From: JAFGJQ01 sp052034525 | Lineage (GTDB): Bacteria; Planctomycetota; Phycisphaerae; UBA1845 | Direction of reading: 5' to 3' | Assembly (NCBI GenBank): GCA_052034525.1 | Contig: JBPOIK010000112.1 | Span: 47,909-111,908, forward strand | DNA: 64,000 nucleotides | Shown here: positions 51,610-60,844 of the stretch, in pieces | Position numbering within the stretch: position 1 is the first letter of the stretch | How the letters are laid out: each line of letters starts with the position of its first letter | Program-made: the position numbers and the translations under genes | Notes under the pieces: generated by a model | Seen by the model: the letters and a program-made list of their open reading frames with translations, nothing else | The model's database searches: none | Told to the model about the DNA's origin: nothing

Positions 51610-52728
51610 ATGAGCAATTTCCGAAAACTGGCGGCTCTGGGACAGTCGGTCTGGTGCGACTACATCCGGCGCGACATGATCGACTTGGGCACGCTGCAGG
51701 CACTGATTGACGAGGGCGTGCTGGGGATCACGTCCAATCCCACCATCTTCCAGAAGGCGATCGGCGAGAGCTCGCTCTACGATGAGGCCATTGCGGGCCT
51801 GGTCGCCGGCGGCACGCGCGATGCGCAGGCCGTCTATGAGGCGCTGGCGTTTGAAGATATCCGGCGAACGGCGGACCGTTTTCTTCCCGTTTACCAGCGC
51901 TCGCAGCGTCGCGACGGGTTCGTGAGCATCGAGGTGGAGCCGGCCCTGGCCGACGACACGGACGCTACGGTGGCCCGCGCGCGACAGATCGTCCGGGCGA
52001 TCGACCGGCCGAACGTGATGGTGAAGGTGCCGGGCACGGACGCGGGCCTGCCGGCGATCGAGACGCTCATCGGCGACGGCATCAACGTGAACGTCACGCT
52101 GATCTTCTCCGTGGAAGTATATCAGCAGGTCTTTGAGGCGTTTCTGCGGGGCGCTCGAAAACACCTGGACCGAGGGGGGGATCCGGGCGGCGCGGCTTCC
52201 GTGGCGTCCTTCTTCGTGAGCCGGATCGACACCGCGGTGGATAGCCTCCTGGAAAAACAGATCGCCAACGGAAAGACGCATCTGCGCGACCTGCTGGGCC
52301 GAACGGCCGTCGCCAGCGCGAAGATGGCATACGACCGATACCGGCAGTGCCTCCAGACCGACGCCTGCAAAGACCTGCTCCGACACGGCATTCATCCGCA
52401 ACGGCCGCTCTGGGCGAGCACCAGTACCAAAAACCGCGCCTATCGTGAGACGATCTACGTCGATACGCTGATCGGTCCGGACACGGTGAACACGGCGCCT
52501 CCCGCGACGCTGGAGGCCATTCGAAGCATGACAGACGTGCGGGCGTCGATCCTCGAAGACCTCGATGCCGCCCGTCAAATGCCGGCCCGCCTGGAGGCGG
52601 AGGGCATCTGCCTGGCGGAGGTTACCGACCAGCTCCGAGCCGCGGGCGTGCAGGCGTTCGCGGAATCGTTCGAACGACTGCTGACAGACATCCGCGCCAA
52701 GATCAGAACGGCGGCTGCTGAACAGTGA
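51610..52728 (+). CDS. tal: Transaldolase
   Basis: A 372-residue transaldolase that moves three-carbon units between sugar phosphates. The length fits the long TalB/mycobacterial-type subfamily. Key blocks are GVLGITSNPTIFQKAIGES, VSIEVEPALADDTDATVARA, the Schiff-base Lys in NVMVKVPGTDAGL, and NVNVTLIFSVEVYQQVFEAF. VASFFVSRIDTAVD and the C-terminal WASTSTKNRAYRETIYVDTL follow. ATG 51610 has AGGGAGG 6 bases upstream. It is cotranscribed with tkt, giving a complete non-oxidative pentose phosphate shuttle in one unit. Confidence 0.96.
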   Translation: MSNFRKLAALGQSVWCDYIRRDMIDLGTLQALIDEGVLGITSNPTIFQKAIGESSLYDEAIAGLVAGGTRDAQAVYEALAFEDIRRTADRFLPVYQRSQRRDGFVSIEVEPALADDTDATVARARQIVRAIDRPNVMVKVPGTDAGLPAIETLIGDGINVNVTLIFSVEVYQQVFEAFLRGARKHLDRGGDPGGAASVASFFVSRIDTAVDSLLEKQIANGKTHLRDLLGRTAVASAKMAYDRYRQCLQTDACKDLLRHGIHPQRPLWASTSTKNRAYRETIYVDTLIGPDTVNTAPPATLEAIRSMTDVRASILEDLDAARQMPARLEAEGICLAEVTDQLRAAGVQAFAESFERLLTDIRAKIRTAAAEQ

Positions 52729-52816
52729 ATTTGCAGTGGAAATGTACGTTTTGTATGGGCAGCGGAGAGCGTGACAAAATGTAGGGTGTGTCCCACCTGC
52801 TGGAGGCAACTCGCCC

Positions 52817-52845
52817 TTACCGATATCGGGTGATAGTTCTATAAT
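52817..52845 (+). promoter_or_regulatory. Promoter ahead of the 53077 gene
   Basis: A perfect TATAAT (52840-52845) with TTACCG (52817-52822) 17 bp upstream. The palindrome CCGATATCGG (52820-52829) overlaps the -35 and spacer. Transcription from about 52852 would leave a leader of about 225 nt before the next start codon. Beyond this, 52729-53076 holds nothing I recognise. Confidence 0.5.
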
Positions 52846-53076
52846 GCAGCATAGTGCCGCGGAAGGACGGATGGGGAGGGTAAACCGGTTTGTCCGTGCG
52901 GCGTGGGGGCTGACAGGATGATTGGGGGAAGCCCGGGCGACGAATGCTCGTCAGAAGTCTGATGCTGCGGACGGGTGACGGGAGTTCGGGCGTGTGGTGT
53001 GGGGATTGGCGGCATCTATTCAGCCGGCCCGTGGGTGGAGTGGGCTGGGGTGTTCGGGTCTGGAGATGTAGCTGGT

Positions 53077-53439
53077 ATGAGTGTCAGATCGCTTGACGAG
53101 CACCCGGATTTTCAGAATCCGGCCTTGAGCCGTTATCTGCCTTCTGAGCGGCGGGCCATTCTCGTACACCGCTATTTTCTGGGGATCGAGCGGGGTGCCG
53201 ATCCCGGCCTGGTGGCGGCGATTGAGAGCTGGGAGTCGGGGGTGGCGGATGAGTGGCGTCGCAAGAAGATGCATGCGGATCGCGTCGCTCAGATGACGGA
53301 AATTGATCGGTATCGCAGTGAGTTGTCCGCGATTCAGGGACGCGAGGTCGACTGGAACGAAGCCGTCTGGCATTGGGCCCAGCACCGCGCCGAGCAATGG
53401 CGTCAGAGCTGGGAGCGTACCGTGGCGGCCGGTGCATAG
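53077..53439 (+). CDS. Small hypothetical cytoplasmic protein
   Basis: A 120-residue protein that I do not recognise. It is polar and mostly helical: HPDFQNPALSRYLPSERRAILVHRYFLGIERG, then a charged middle (SWESGVADEWRRKKMHADRV) and a Trp-rich end (DWNEAVWHWAQHRAEQWRQSWE). No signal peptide or membrane span is present. ATG 53077 is the first Met of the plausible frame; GGAG lies about 11 bases upstream. Amino acid use looks like a real protein rather than a shadow frame. It is monocistronic between the tkt-tal and pta-ackA units. Confidence 0.6.
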   Translation: MSVRSLDEHPDFQNPALSRYLPSERRAILVHRYFLGIERGADPGLVAAIESWESGVADEWRRKKMHADRVAQMTEIDRYRSELSAIQGREVDWNEAVWHWAQHRAEQWRQSWERTVAAGA

Positions 53440-53484
53440 GTTTGCGTCGTCGGGTCGACCGATGGCTCCGGGATTTTCGCATAC

Positions 53485-53501
53485 CGTGAGCCGCTTTCAC
53501 G
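53485..53501. promoter_or_regulatory. Possible activator site upstream of the sigma-54 promoter
   Basis: Inverted repeat CGTGA-N7-TCACG (53485-53501), about 70-85 bp upstream of the -24 element. The distance suits an enhancer-binding protein. The short arms make this tentative. Confidence 0.3.
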
Positions 53502-53568
53502 TCTGGGTTTCACTTGTCTTCCACTGACCTTTCTGTCCGGCCGCGAAGCGATTCTCTTGGGGTGGCAG

Positions 53569-53584
53569 TGGCACGCGACTTGCT
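53569..53584 (+). promoter_or_regulatory. Sigma-54 promoter of pta-ackA
   Basis: TGGCACG-N4-TTGCT (53569-53584) matches the sigma-54 (RpoN) consensus at every core position, with the invariant GG (53570-53571) and GC (53582-53583) ten bases apart. Transcription would start near 53595, about 120 nt ahead of pta. A weak sigma-70 pair (TTGCGG 53638-53643 and TACGAT 53662-53667, 18-bp spacer) lies downstream and may give basal expression. Confidence 0.75.
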
Positions 53585-53715
53585 TATTCGGGAGACGCGT
53601 CGGAGAGGGTCCGATTCCGCTGCCTGGTTTGGGACAATTGCGGGAGATTCCGGGTTCGTGATACGATCGGGGTACAGAAGGCGGTAGTCTTGCCGACGAG
53701 CAGGAGGGTTCTCGA

Positions 53716-55830
53716 ATGCCAAGTGGTCTTTTTGTCTGCGCCACGGACTTGGAGGCGGGCAGCAGCGTAATCACGCTGGGTCTGTGCGAGGTACTGCGCA
53801 CGTCGGTGAAACGGCTGGGGTTCCTCAAGCCGGTGGGCGGCGGGGTCGGGGACCCGGACGTGGCGGTCGTCCGGTCGGCGTGCCGGTTCCACCACAAGGC
53901 TTGCGACCTTTGCCCGATGACGATCGAAGAGGCACGGGAGCTGGTTGCTCAGGATCGCCTGTCCGTGCTGCTGGAGCGCGTGGGCGGATGTTTCCAGAAG
54001 CACGTGGGCGAGCACGACATGATCCTCCTGGAGGGCATCAACAACGCCCGGGCGTCCAGCCTGTTTGACCAAGAGATCAACGAGGCGATCGCCGCCCACC
54101 TGGAGATTCCGGTGCTGCTGGTCGCCCGGGGTCAGTCCGAGGAGGGGATTACCCGGGTGGATCAGCTTGTGGCCAACGTGCGGACGGCCAAGCGGTCGTT
54201 CGAGGAGAAGAACTGCGAAGTTCTGGGGGTGGTCGTCAACCGCGTCACCGATCAGCCCTTCGAGGTGGCCCAGCGGCGGATCGTGGATGCGTTCGAAGCC
54301 GCTGGGCTGCCGCTGTTCGGGGTGGTGCCCAACCTGGCCTATCTGGGTTATCCGAAGATGGACCAGGTATGCAGTGCGTTGCAGGCCGAGGTGATCGCCG
54401 GAGAAGAGGCCCTGTCCAACGTGGTGACCAAGACGATCGTTGCCGCCATGGAGCCCCGGCATTTCATTCACCATCTGGATACGGATCGCACGTTGGTCAT
54501 CACGCCCGGTGATCGGGACGGCATTCTGCTGGCCGTTGCCTGTGCTCAGAAGTCGGGCAAGCGCCGCTCGGTGTCCGGGGTCGTGTTGACGGGTGATCTT
54601 CGTCCGGATCCGGAGATCATGCGGCTGATCGAGGATCTCGGCGCGCCGCCGTTTCCGATCTGCACGGTGAAGACGGACACGTTTACCACGGCGCTGAAGA
54701 TTCAGGGGATCGACGCGCGGATGCGCGTGCAGGACGAAGACAAGATCCAGACGGCATCGTCCGCGGTGTGGCGGCACCTGGAGCACGAGCGGTTGTGGGA
54801 CCGGCTGAAAGTCCCCCGCCCCCGGAAGCGCAAGACCGGGTCGGCGGCCTTCCTGGAGCAACTGGTGGAGCAGGCGCAATCACTCCAGAAGCGCATTCTG
54901 TTTCCCGAAGGCGAGGAACCGCGCACCGTGCAGGCCGTCGCGAAGATGGTGGAAGCCCGCATCTGCCAGCCGATTCTGGTCGGCGACCCGGAGCGGATCC
55001 GCGCGCAGGCCGCCAAGGTCGGCGTGAGCCTGGAAGAAGCGGTGCTGGTGGATCCCAAAGCGGTCTCCCGAATGGACGCGTACATCGATCGCGTGGTGGA
55101 GATCCGCAAAAGCAAGGCCGGCGGCATGACGCCGGATGTGGCTCGCGCGTGGCTGGACCAGTCGCCCATCCATCTGGGCACCGTCATGGTGGAGGCTGGG
55201 GATGCGGACGGGCTGGTGTCCGGGGCCATCCACTCCACGGGCGATACGATCCGCCCGGCCCTTCAGATCATCCGGACCCGGCCGGACGTGGGGTTGGCCT
55301 CCAGCGTGTTCTTCATGGCCCTGCCCACACGTGTGCTGGTGTACGGGGATTGCGCGATCATTCCGGACCCGAACGCCCAGGAGCTGGCGGGAATCGCCTG
55401 GGCCGCCGGCATGACGGCCCGCGCCTTCGGCATTGAGCCGTTTGTGGCCATGCTCTCGTATTCCACCGGCAAGTCCGGAACGGGACAGTCGGTGGACAAG
55501 GTGACGGAGGCGACGAGACTGCTTCGAGAGCGAAATCCGGACTTCGCGGTGGACGGTCCGCTCCAGTATGACGCGGCCATCGACCCGGAGGTCGGCCGGC
55601 TGAAGCAGCCGGATTCGCCGGTGGCGGGTCGGGCGAACGTGTTCATCTTCCCGGATCTGGATGCGGGGAACATCGCCTACAAGGCCGTGCAGCGGTCGGC
55701 GGGGGCGTTGGCCGTCGGGCCGGTTCTGCAGGGCCTGAACAAACCGGTGAACGACCTTTCCCGTGGTTGCAGCGTGGATGACATTGTGTATACCGCCGCG
55801 GTCACGGCCATACAGGCCGGGTCGCGGTAA
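53716..55830 (+). CDS. pta: Phosphate acetyltransferase, long BioD-domain type
   Basis: A 704-residue phosphotransacetylase that converts acetyl-CoA and phosphate to acetyl phosphate. The N-terminal domain (about 1-210) is BioD/dethiobiotin-synthetase-like (FVCATDLEAGSSVITLGLCE), with a degenerate P-loop. A DRTGG-type domain follows (about 215-335, ITPGDRDGILLAVA). The C-terminal catalytic PTA_PTB domain (about 375-700) has RILFPEGEEPRTVQAV, GLVSGAIHSTGDTIRPALQI, FFMALPTRVLVYGDCA and ANVFIFPDLDAGNIAYK. ATG 53716 has AGGAGGG 6 bases upstream. ackA follows 66 bp later. The N-terminal half is thought to be regulatory in E. coli Pta. A sigma-54 promoter lies upstream. Confidence 0.95.
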   Translation: MPSGLFVCATDLEAGSSVITLGLCEVLRTSVKRLGFLKPVGGGVGDPDVAVVRSACRFHHKACDLCPMTIEEARELVAQDRLSVLLERVGGCFQKHVGEHDMILLEGINNARASSLFDQEINEAIAAHLEIPVLLVARGQSEEGITRVDQLVANVRTAKRSFEEKNCEVLGVVVNRVTDQPFEVAQRRIVDAFEAAGLPLFGVVPNLAYLGYPKMDQVCSALQAEVIAGEEALSNVVTKTIVAAMEPRHFIHHLDTDRTLVITPGDRDGILLAVACAQKSGKRRSVSGVVLTGDLRPDPEIMRLIEDLGAPPFPICTVKTDTFTTALKIQGIDARMRVQDEDKIQTASSAVWRHLEHERLWDRLKVPRPRKRKTGSAAFLEQLVEQAQSLQKRILFPEGEEPRTVQAVAKMVEARICQPILVGDPERIRAQAAKVGVSLEEAVLVDPKAVSRMDAYIDRVVEIRKSKAGGMTPDVARAWLDQSPIHLGTVMVEAGDADGLVSGAIHSTGDTIRPALQIIRTRPDVGLASSVFFMALPTRVLVYGDCAIIPDPNAQELAGIAWAAGMTARAFGIEPFVAMLSYSTGKSGTGQSVDKVTEATRLLRERNPDFAVDGPLQYDAAIDPEVGRLKQPDSPVAGRANVFIFPDLDAGNIAYKAVQRSAGALAVGPVLQGLNKPVNDLSRGCSVDDIVYTAAVTAIQAGSR

Positions 55831-55896
55831 GATCGTGCGGCGTCTTCGCGGATGGTGCGGACAGGTAATGACGGATTTCGAGGCCAAGGGGGCGTA

Positions 55897-57090
55897 ATGA
55901 ATATTCTGGTGATCAACTGCGGCAGTTCCTCCATCAAGTACAAGCTGTATGACATGGCCGCCGGCAGCGAGGTGGCGACGGGGCTGATCGAACGGATCGG
56001 GGAGGGGGAATCGCTGACCACCCACTCTGTGCGCGGCAGCAAGTCCGAGCATCCGGAACGCATCGCCGACTATGACCAGGGGATTCGGAAGATCATGACC
56101 CTGCTCACCACGGCGGGCACGCCGCCGCCGCTCGCGGACCCGCAGAGCATCGACGGCGTGGGACACCGCGTCGTGCACGGCGGGGAGGATTTTTACGAAT
56201 CCGTGATCGTCAACGGCGACGTGCTGGCGTCCATCGAGCGTTGCTGCGAGCTGGCTCCGCTGCACAATCCGGCGAATCTCGGCGGCATTCAGGCCACTAT
56301 GCGCATTCTGCCGGGCAAGCCGCAGGTGGCCGTGTTCGATACGGCGTTCTTCCAGACCATGCCGCCGGCTTCCTATCTGTATGCCGTGCCGTACGAATGG
56401 TACGAGACGCGCCGGATCCGCCGGTACGGCTTCCACGGGACAAGCCATCGATATGTGGCCATGCGGGCCGCGGAACTGCTGGACAAGCCGCATCCGAACC
56501 TGATCACCATGCACCTGGGCAACGGGTGCAGCGCCTCGTGCATCCGGGAAGGCAAGGCCGTGGATCAGAGCATGGGACTTACACCGCTGGAAGGGCTGGT
56601 GATGGGCACGCGCAGCGGCGATTTTGACCCGGCCATCATCTTCCACCTCGCCCGGGAGGGGATGAAACTGGACGACATCCGCAACGCGCTGGAGAAGAAG
56701 AGCGGCCTGCTGGGCCTCAGCGGGGTTTCGCGCGACCTGCGAGATGTGCGCGAGGCGTCCCGCAACGGAAACCGGCGGGCGGCCCTGGCCATCGACGTGT
56801 TCGCCCACCGTGCCCGCAAGTGCATCGGCGCCTTCCTGGCCGAGCTGGGGGCGTGCGACGCCATTGTGTTCACGGGCGGCATCGGGGAGAACGCGGTGTT
56901 CATGCGGGAAAAAATCCTCTCCGGCCTGGCGCCGCTGGGCATCGAACTGGATGCAGCTCGGAACGATCGCAGGTCCGGCGAACCGTTCGTGATCACCCGG
57001 GACGGCAGTCGAACCTCCGTCTGGGTGATCCCGACGAACGAAGAACTGATGATCGCACGCGACACCGTTCAGCTCATCGGGCACCGGTAA
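55897..57090 (+). CDS. ackA: Acetate kinase
   Basis: A 397-residue ASKHA-fold kinase making ATP and acetate from acetyl phosphate. It starts MNILVINCGSSSIKYKLYDM (the conserved N and SSS loop). Other landmarks are GHRVVHGGEDF, FDTAFFQTMPPASYLYAVPY, YGFHGTSHRYV, HLGNGCSASCIREG and VFTGGIGENAVFMRE. The acetate-binding Arg is in GHRVVHGG and the catalytic Asp is Asp149 by analogy in FDTAF. ATG 55897 has AAGGGGG 5 bases upstream. It is the second gene of pta-ackA, so the pathway for overflow or fermentative acetate with substrate-level ATP is complete. Confidence 0.97.
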   Translation: MNILVINCGSSSIKYKLYDMAAGSEVATGLIERIGEGESLTTHSVRGSKSEHPERIADYDQGIRKIMTLLTTAGTPPPLADPQSIDGVGHRVVHGGEDFYESVIVNGDVLASIERCCELAPLHNPANLGGIQATMRILPGKPQVAVFDTAFFQTMPPASYLYAVPYEWYETRRIRRYGFHGTSHRYVAMRAAELLDKPHPNLITMHLGNGCSASCIREGKAVDQSMGLTPLEGLVMGTRSGDFDPAIIFHLAREGMKLDDIRNALEKKSGLLGLSGVSRDLRDVREASRNGNRRAALAIDVFAHRARKCIGAFLAELGACDAIVFTGGIGENAVFMREKILSGLAPLGIELDAARNDRRSGEPFVITRDGSRTSVWVIPTNEELMIARDTVQLIGHR

Positions 57091-57148
57091 GAGGGGAGCC
57101 GCGGCTTCCGGAGGTCGGCGGACGCGACGCGGCCTGCCGGTTGGGCCG

Positions 57149-58606
57149 TTATGGATCGCCGGTCGGCGGCGACAGACTCTCGGGGTGGTCGAGGCTGCCT
57201 TCCCAGAGGTACTGGCGGGTCTGGCTCACGACCACGCCGCTGAGCAGCAGCAGGGCGATCAGGTTTGGAATTGCCATGAGGCCGTTGGCGATGTCGGCGA
57301 AATTCCAGACCGATTGCAGGGTGGACACCGACCCGACCGCCACCGCGATGACCCAGAGAGCGCGGTACGGCAGGACGGAACGGGCCCCGAACAGGTATTC
57401 GCACGCCTTCTCGCCGTAATACGACCAGCCCAGAATGGTCGAGAAGACAAACGTCAACAACCCGATGGTCAGCACGGCCGGACCGACGACGGGCAGCTCG
57501 GAAAACGCGGCCGCCGTCAGCGGAGCGCCCGTGCTTCCGTGGTGCCAGGCGCCGGAATTCACCAGCACCAGTCCGGTCAAGAGACAGACGACAACGGTGT
57601 CCCAGAAGGTTCCCGTCGACGAGACGAGCGCCTGGCGGACGGGGTTTTTCGTCTGGGCGGCGGCGGCAACGATGGGCGCGCTGCCCAGCCCGGACTCGTT
57701 GGAGAACAGGCCGCGGGCGACGCCGTAGCGCAACGTCTCCCGGATGCCCGCGCCGAGAAATCCGCCGAGGGCGGCGTGTCCGGAAAACGCGCTCTTGCAG
57801 ATCAGACAAACGGTCTCCGGCAGCGTCGAGGCTTTCATGGCCAGCAGCGTGAGACAGCCGAGCACGTAGCAGACGGCCATGAACGGCACGAGGTATCCGC
57901 AGACGCGCGCGATGGACCGGATTCCGCCGAGGATCACGGCCGCAGTCAGGCCGGTCATCACGATGGCGGTAACCCAGGTGGGAACGGATACGGTTTCCGC
58001 CCGTACCCCGAGATTCGCCAGGGCGGCCGGCACGCGCATCGGCTCCGCGAGCATTGTACTGATGGAGTTGGCCTGGACCATGTTTCCGATGCCGAATGCG
58101 GCAATGGCCGTGAAGACCGCAAACAATACGGCGAGCGGACGCATCTTCAATCCGCGATCCAGAACATACATGGGGCCGCCGGCTGCCAGTCCGTCCGCGC
58201 TGAAGACCCGGTACCTCACCGCCAGCAGCGCTTCGGAGTATTTGGTGGCGATCCCGAACACGCCGGTGAGCCACATCCAGAACACCGCGCCCGGCCCGCC
58301 GAGCGACACGGCAGTGGCCACCCCGACGATGTTTCCCGTTCCGATCGTGGCGGCCAGCGCCGTCATCAGGGCGCCGAAATGGCTGATGTCCCCCTTGCCC
58401 TCGGCGTGCCGCTCGAATGAAAGCCGGATGGCTTTGCCGATGTACCGTTGGATGAACCGGAGCCGAAATGTGAGGAACAGGTGCGTGCCGAACAGCAGGA
58501 TCAGCATCCAGGGTCCCCAGATCCAATCGGCGGCTTGCTTCAGGAAACCGCTTGCCTGGTTCAGAAATTGGCTTGCCTGGTTCAGGAATTGGCTCGTAGG
58601 ACTCAC
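57149..58606 (-). CDS. AGCS-family amino acid:cation symporter
   Basis: A 485-residue sodium:alanine/glycine symporter (AGCS). Signature stretches are GDISHFGALMTALAATIGTGNIVGVA and the GGPGAVFWMWLTGVFGIATKYSE block, then GIGNMVQANSI, RYGVARGLFSNESGLGSAP and VSSTGTFWDTVVVCLLTGLVLV. Ten or eleven membrane helices fit. The N-terminal 25 residues hold a seven-residue repeat (SQFLNQA SQFLNQA SGFLKQA) encoded by a 21-bp DNA repeat. The start is GTG 58606 with AAGGAGAG 2-9 bases ahead; the frame runs on to 58684 but without SD. It is convergent with ackA and has its own promoter (58658-58686). Confidence 0.93.
   Translation of the reverse strand: MSPTSQFLNQASQFLNQASGFLKQAADWIWGPWMLILLFGTHLFLTFRLRFIQRYIGKAIRLSFERHAEGKGDISHFGALMTALAATIGTGNIVGVATAVSLGGPGAVFWMWLTGVFGIATKYSEALLAVRYRVFSADGLAAGGPMYVLDRGLKMRPLAVLFAVFTAIAAFGIGNMVQANSISTMLAEPMRVPAALANLGVRAETVSVPTWVTAIVMTGLTAAVILGGIRSIARVCGYLVPFMAVCYVLGCLTLLAMKASTLPETVCLICKSAFSGHAALGGFLGAGIRETLRYGVARGLFSNESGLGSAPIVAAAAQTKNPVRQALVSSTGTFWDTVVVCLLTGLVLVNSGAWHHGSTGAPLTAAAFSELPVVGPAVLTIGLLTFVFSTILGWSYYGEKACEYLFGARSVLPYRALWVIAVAVGSVSTLQSVWNFADIANGLMAIPNLIALLLLSGVVVSQTRQYLWEGSLDHPESLSPPTGDP
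58550..58591. repeat. 21-bp tandem repeat in the AGCS N-terminus
   Basis: Two adjacent 21-bp units (58550-58570 and 58571-58591) differ at one position; a shorter degenerate unit precedes them. They encode heptad-like repeats at the start of the symporter. Unit length is a multiple of three, so copy-number change would keep the frame. Confidence 0.75.
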
Positions 58607-58657
58607 GGTCTCTCCTTCTGCTTCTGTCCACTTGGTTGTCGGGCCGCGGTCCCGCAT

Positions 58658-58686
58658 TCTATAGCGGAGCCCGGGTACGCTCACAA
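58658..58686 (-). promoter_or_regulatory. Promoter of the AGCS symporter
   Basis: On the minus strand TTGTGA (58681-58686), a 17-bp spacer and TATAGA (58658-58663), four of six each, lie 51 bp upstream of the GTG start. The remainder of the 433-bp gap 58607-59039 carries the 5' region of the next gene and no recognisable structure; TTGACG at 58865 and 58972 lack clear -10 partners. Confidence 0.45.
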
Positions 58687-59039
58687 TCCGGGGAGGGATC
58701 TCTTCGTGTGCGGGGCGGGCTGTTCCGGTCGGCCGGCCCCCTGGGGTGTCCGTGTGGCCGACCAGGCCCTTTTCCTCGCATCGGGGGGCTCTGCATGGGG
58801 GAAGGATGGGAAACCAGCGCTTCGGGTCAGCCGTTCAGGACGAATGTCGACGGATTCCGACGGCTTGACGCTTCGTCGGCCGGAAGCGACGATTCTGCGG
58901 CGGGTTGATCCGAATTTTCATGCGGCTCAGCCGAATACAGAGTGGTGTGACCGGGCCAAGGCGGATACGATTGACGTACTGGCTGCGAAACCCAGGCCGT
59001 CGGCTGGACGGACCGATGCAACAGAAGGAGAAAACACCA

Positions 59040-60809
59040 ATGAGGCAAGCGTGGAAGACTTCAGTGCTGCTGTTGAGCCTGACGGCGTTGTATGTGGCGG
59101 GGCCGGTGTGGACGGCACAGGCGGCTCCGGCGGCGGCGGACACCTACGGCGCGATCCCGTCGGACGCCTGGGCGGTCGTCTGCATACGGAACATCGCGGA
59201 CGTGGAAAAGAAGATCATGTCCATCGCGCAGAAATTCGACGTCCCGCCGATGAGTGCGCTGATGATGGCCAAAGGCTTCCTGGGGTTCCTGTCCGGGGTG
59301 AATGACAACGGCGACCTGGTCCTGGTGGTACTGCCTTCGGATGACCTGAACAGCCTGAACGAGAATATGGCTCTGCTGGTGCCCGTCACGGACTACGCCG
59401 AGCTGACCGCATCGCTGCAACTGGAACCGGTCGAGGAGGGCGAAGGCAAGATATCCAGGATGGTCAATCCGAACCTGCCTGCCGTCTTCCTCGCGCCCAA
59501 GGGCAAGTTCGCCGTGCTGGCGCCGTCGGTGGCCAGCGCGAAGAAGGTGTTGGATTCGACCACCGGGCTCCAGACAGTGGTTGCGCCGCACGATCTGGAG
59601 CGGGCGTCGGACGACGACGTGACCATCTGGGCGAACGCGGCCACCGTGCAGGCCAGCCCGCTGGTTGTGCCGTTCCTGGCGCAGGCAGAGGCCATGGGCA
59701 CCGATACCACGTTCTTCAAGGAGGTTCAATCGCTCCAGGTCGGTATCAAGATCGCACCCGCCGGCGTGCGGCTGGGCCTGGGCATGGCCTTTAGAGAAGG
59801 CTCTGACATGAGCAAGGCCGTGGCGATGACCAAAAGCACCAGCGACACCATGCTGGTCGGGTTGCCGGCCGAGGATTACGTGGTGGCGTATGCGGGCCTG
59901 GTGAGCAAGGAAGCGGCCGAATTCGGCGCCAGCCAGTTGAGCAAGCAGATCGACAAGATCCTCAACCACCCGTCCCTCCCCAAGGACAAGATCAGCCCGG
60001 AGAAGCTTCGTGAGCTTCTCGATCGGACGGCCGCAGCAATCCGATCGATGCGCGGCTTGGCCATCGAGATCTCCGCTTTGCCCGGAACGAAGGGAGACGG
60101 TGGCTTCATCGGCTTTGCGAATGTGCTTCAGGTGGAAGGCGGGGCGCCGGGCGTGCTTGGGCAGATCAAGGACATCATCGGCACGGTGACGGGCGGCCTG
60201 GTGCTGGATGAGGAAGCCGGCAAGGTGCTCTCCAAGCTCCAGTACGTACCCGGGGCCGAGACCATCGGCGGCGTAAGCGTCGACCACCTGCTCGTGAAGC
60301 TCAATGAGATCGAGGAGATCGACGCGGACGACTTGGAGGAAGTGCACAAGGTCATCGGCAAGGAGAGCGTTCTGTTCCGCATCGGCGCGGTGGACGCAGA
60401 CCATGTGATTGCCACCTTCGGCGGCGGTCCCGCCCGGTTCGAGAACATGATCGGTCTGGTCAAGCAGAAGCAGGCGCCGCTGTCCCGGAATCCCGGCATC
60501 GTAAACACGGCCAAGGCGATGTCGGCTCAAAGGCACCAGGAACTGTACTTCGCGGCGGATTCGCTCCTGCGGATGCTGAACGACATCGGCAAGGTGATGG
60601 ACGAGCCATTCCCTGTCACCATGCCGCAGATCAACGCGCCGGTCGGCATGGTCTCCTACAGCGCGGGAAAGACCGCCACCCAGTCTGACCTGTTCGTGCC
60701 GATGGAGCTGATTATCCAGGTTCGGGACGTCGTGAAGGCCATGACGCGACCGGGGCCGGAATTGGGATCCGAACCTGCCGAGAAGACTGTGCCGGCGCCG
60801 ACGGAGTAG
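59040..60809 (+). CDS. Secreted protein of unknown function
   Basis: I do not recognise the family. The 589-residue protein has a signal peptide (SVLLLSLTALYVAGPVWTA, cleavage near AQAA, residue 29). The mature part has a repeated alpha/beta pattern: IPSDAWAVVCIRNIADVEKKI, GDLVLVVLPSDDLNSLNENMALLVPVTDYAEL and APKGKFAVLAPSVASAKKVL. This resembles the broad group of exported proteins with a 'P-A-D-xxx-V-x-V-x-N/D' opening found in planctomycetes and myxobacteria. It ends in a Pro/Glu/Thr tail. ATG 59040 has AAGGAG 9 bases upstream. It is monocistronic, ending just before a strong hairpin. An envelope role is likely, but no activity can be assigned. Confidence 0.75.
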   Translation: MRQAWKTSVLLLSLTALYVAGPVWTAQAAPAAADTYGAIPSDAWAVVCIRNIADVEKKIMSIAQKFDVPPMSALMMAKGFLGFLSGVNDNGDLVLVVLPSDDLNSLNENMALLVPVTDYAELTASLQLEPVEEGEGKISRMVNPNLPAVFLAPKGKFAVLAPSVASAKKVLDSTTGLQTVVAPHDLERASDDDVTIWANAATVQASPLVVPFLAQAEAMGTDTTFFKEVQSLQVGIKIAPAGVRLGLGMAFREGSDMSKAVAMTKSTSDTMLVGLPAEDYVVAYAGLVSKEAAEFGASQLSKQIDKILNHPSLPKDKISPEKLRELLDRTAAAIRSMRGLAIEISALPGTKGDGGFIGFANVLQVEGGAPGVLGQIKDIIGTVTGGLVLDEEAGKVLSKLQYVPGAETIGGVSVDHLLVKLNEIEEIDADDLEEVHKVIGKESVLFRIGAVDADHVIATFGGGPARFENMIGLVKQKQAPLSRNPGIVNTAKAMSAQRHQELYFAADSLLRMLNDIGKVMDEPFPVTMPQINAPVGMVSYSAGKTATQSDLFVPMELIIQVRDVVKAMTRPGPELGSEPAEKTVPAPTE

Positions 60810-60844
60810 CGCCCGGCAGCGCGATCGACAACGGCATTTGTGGT

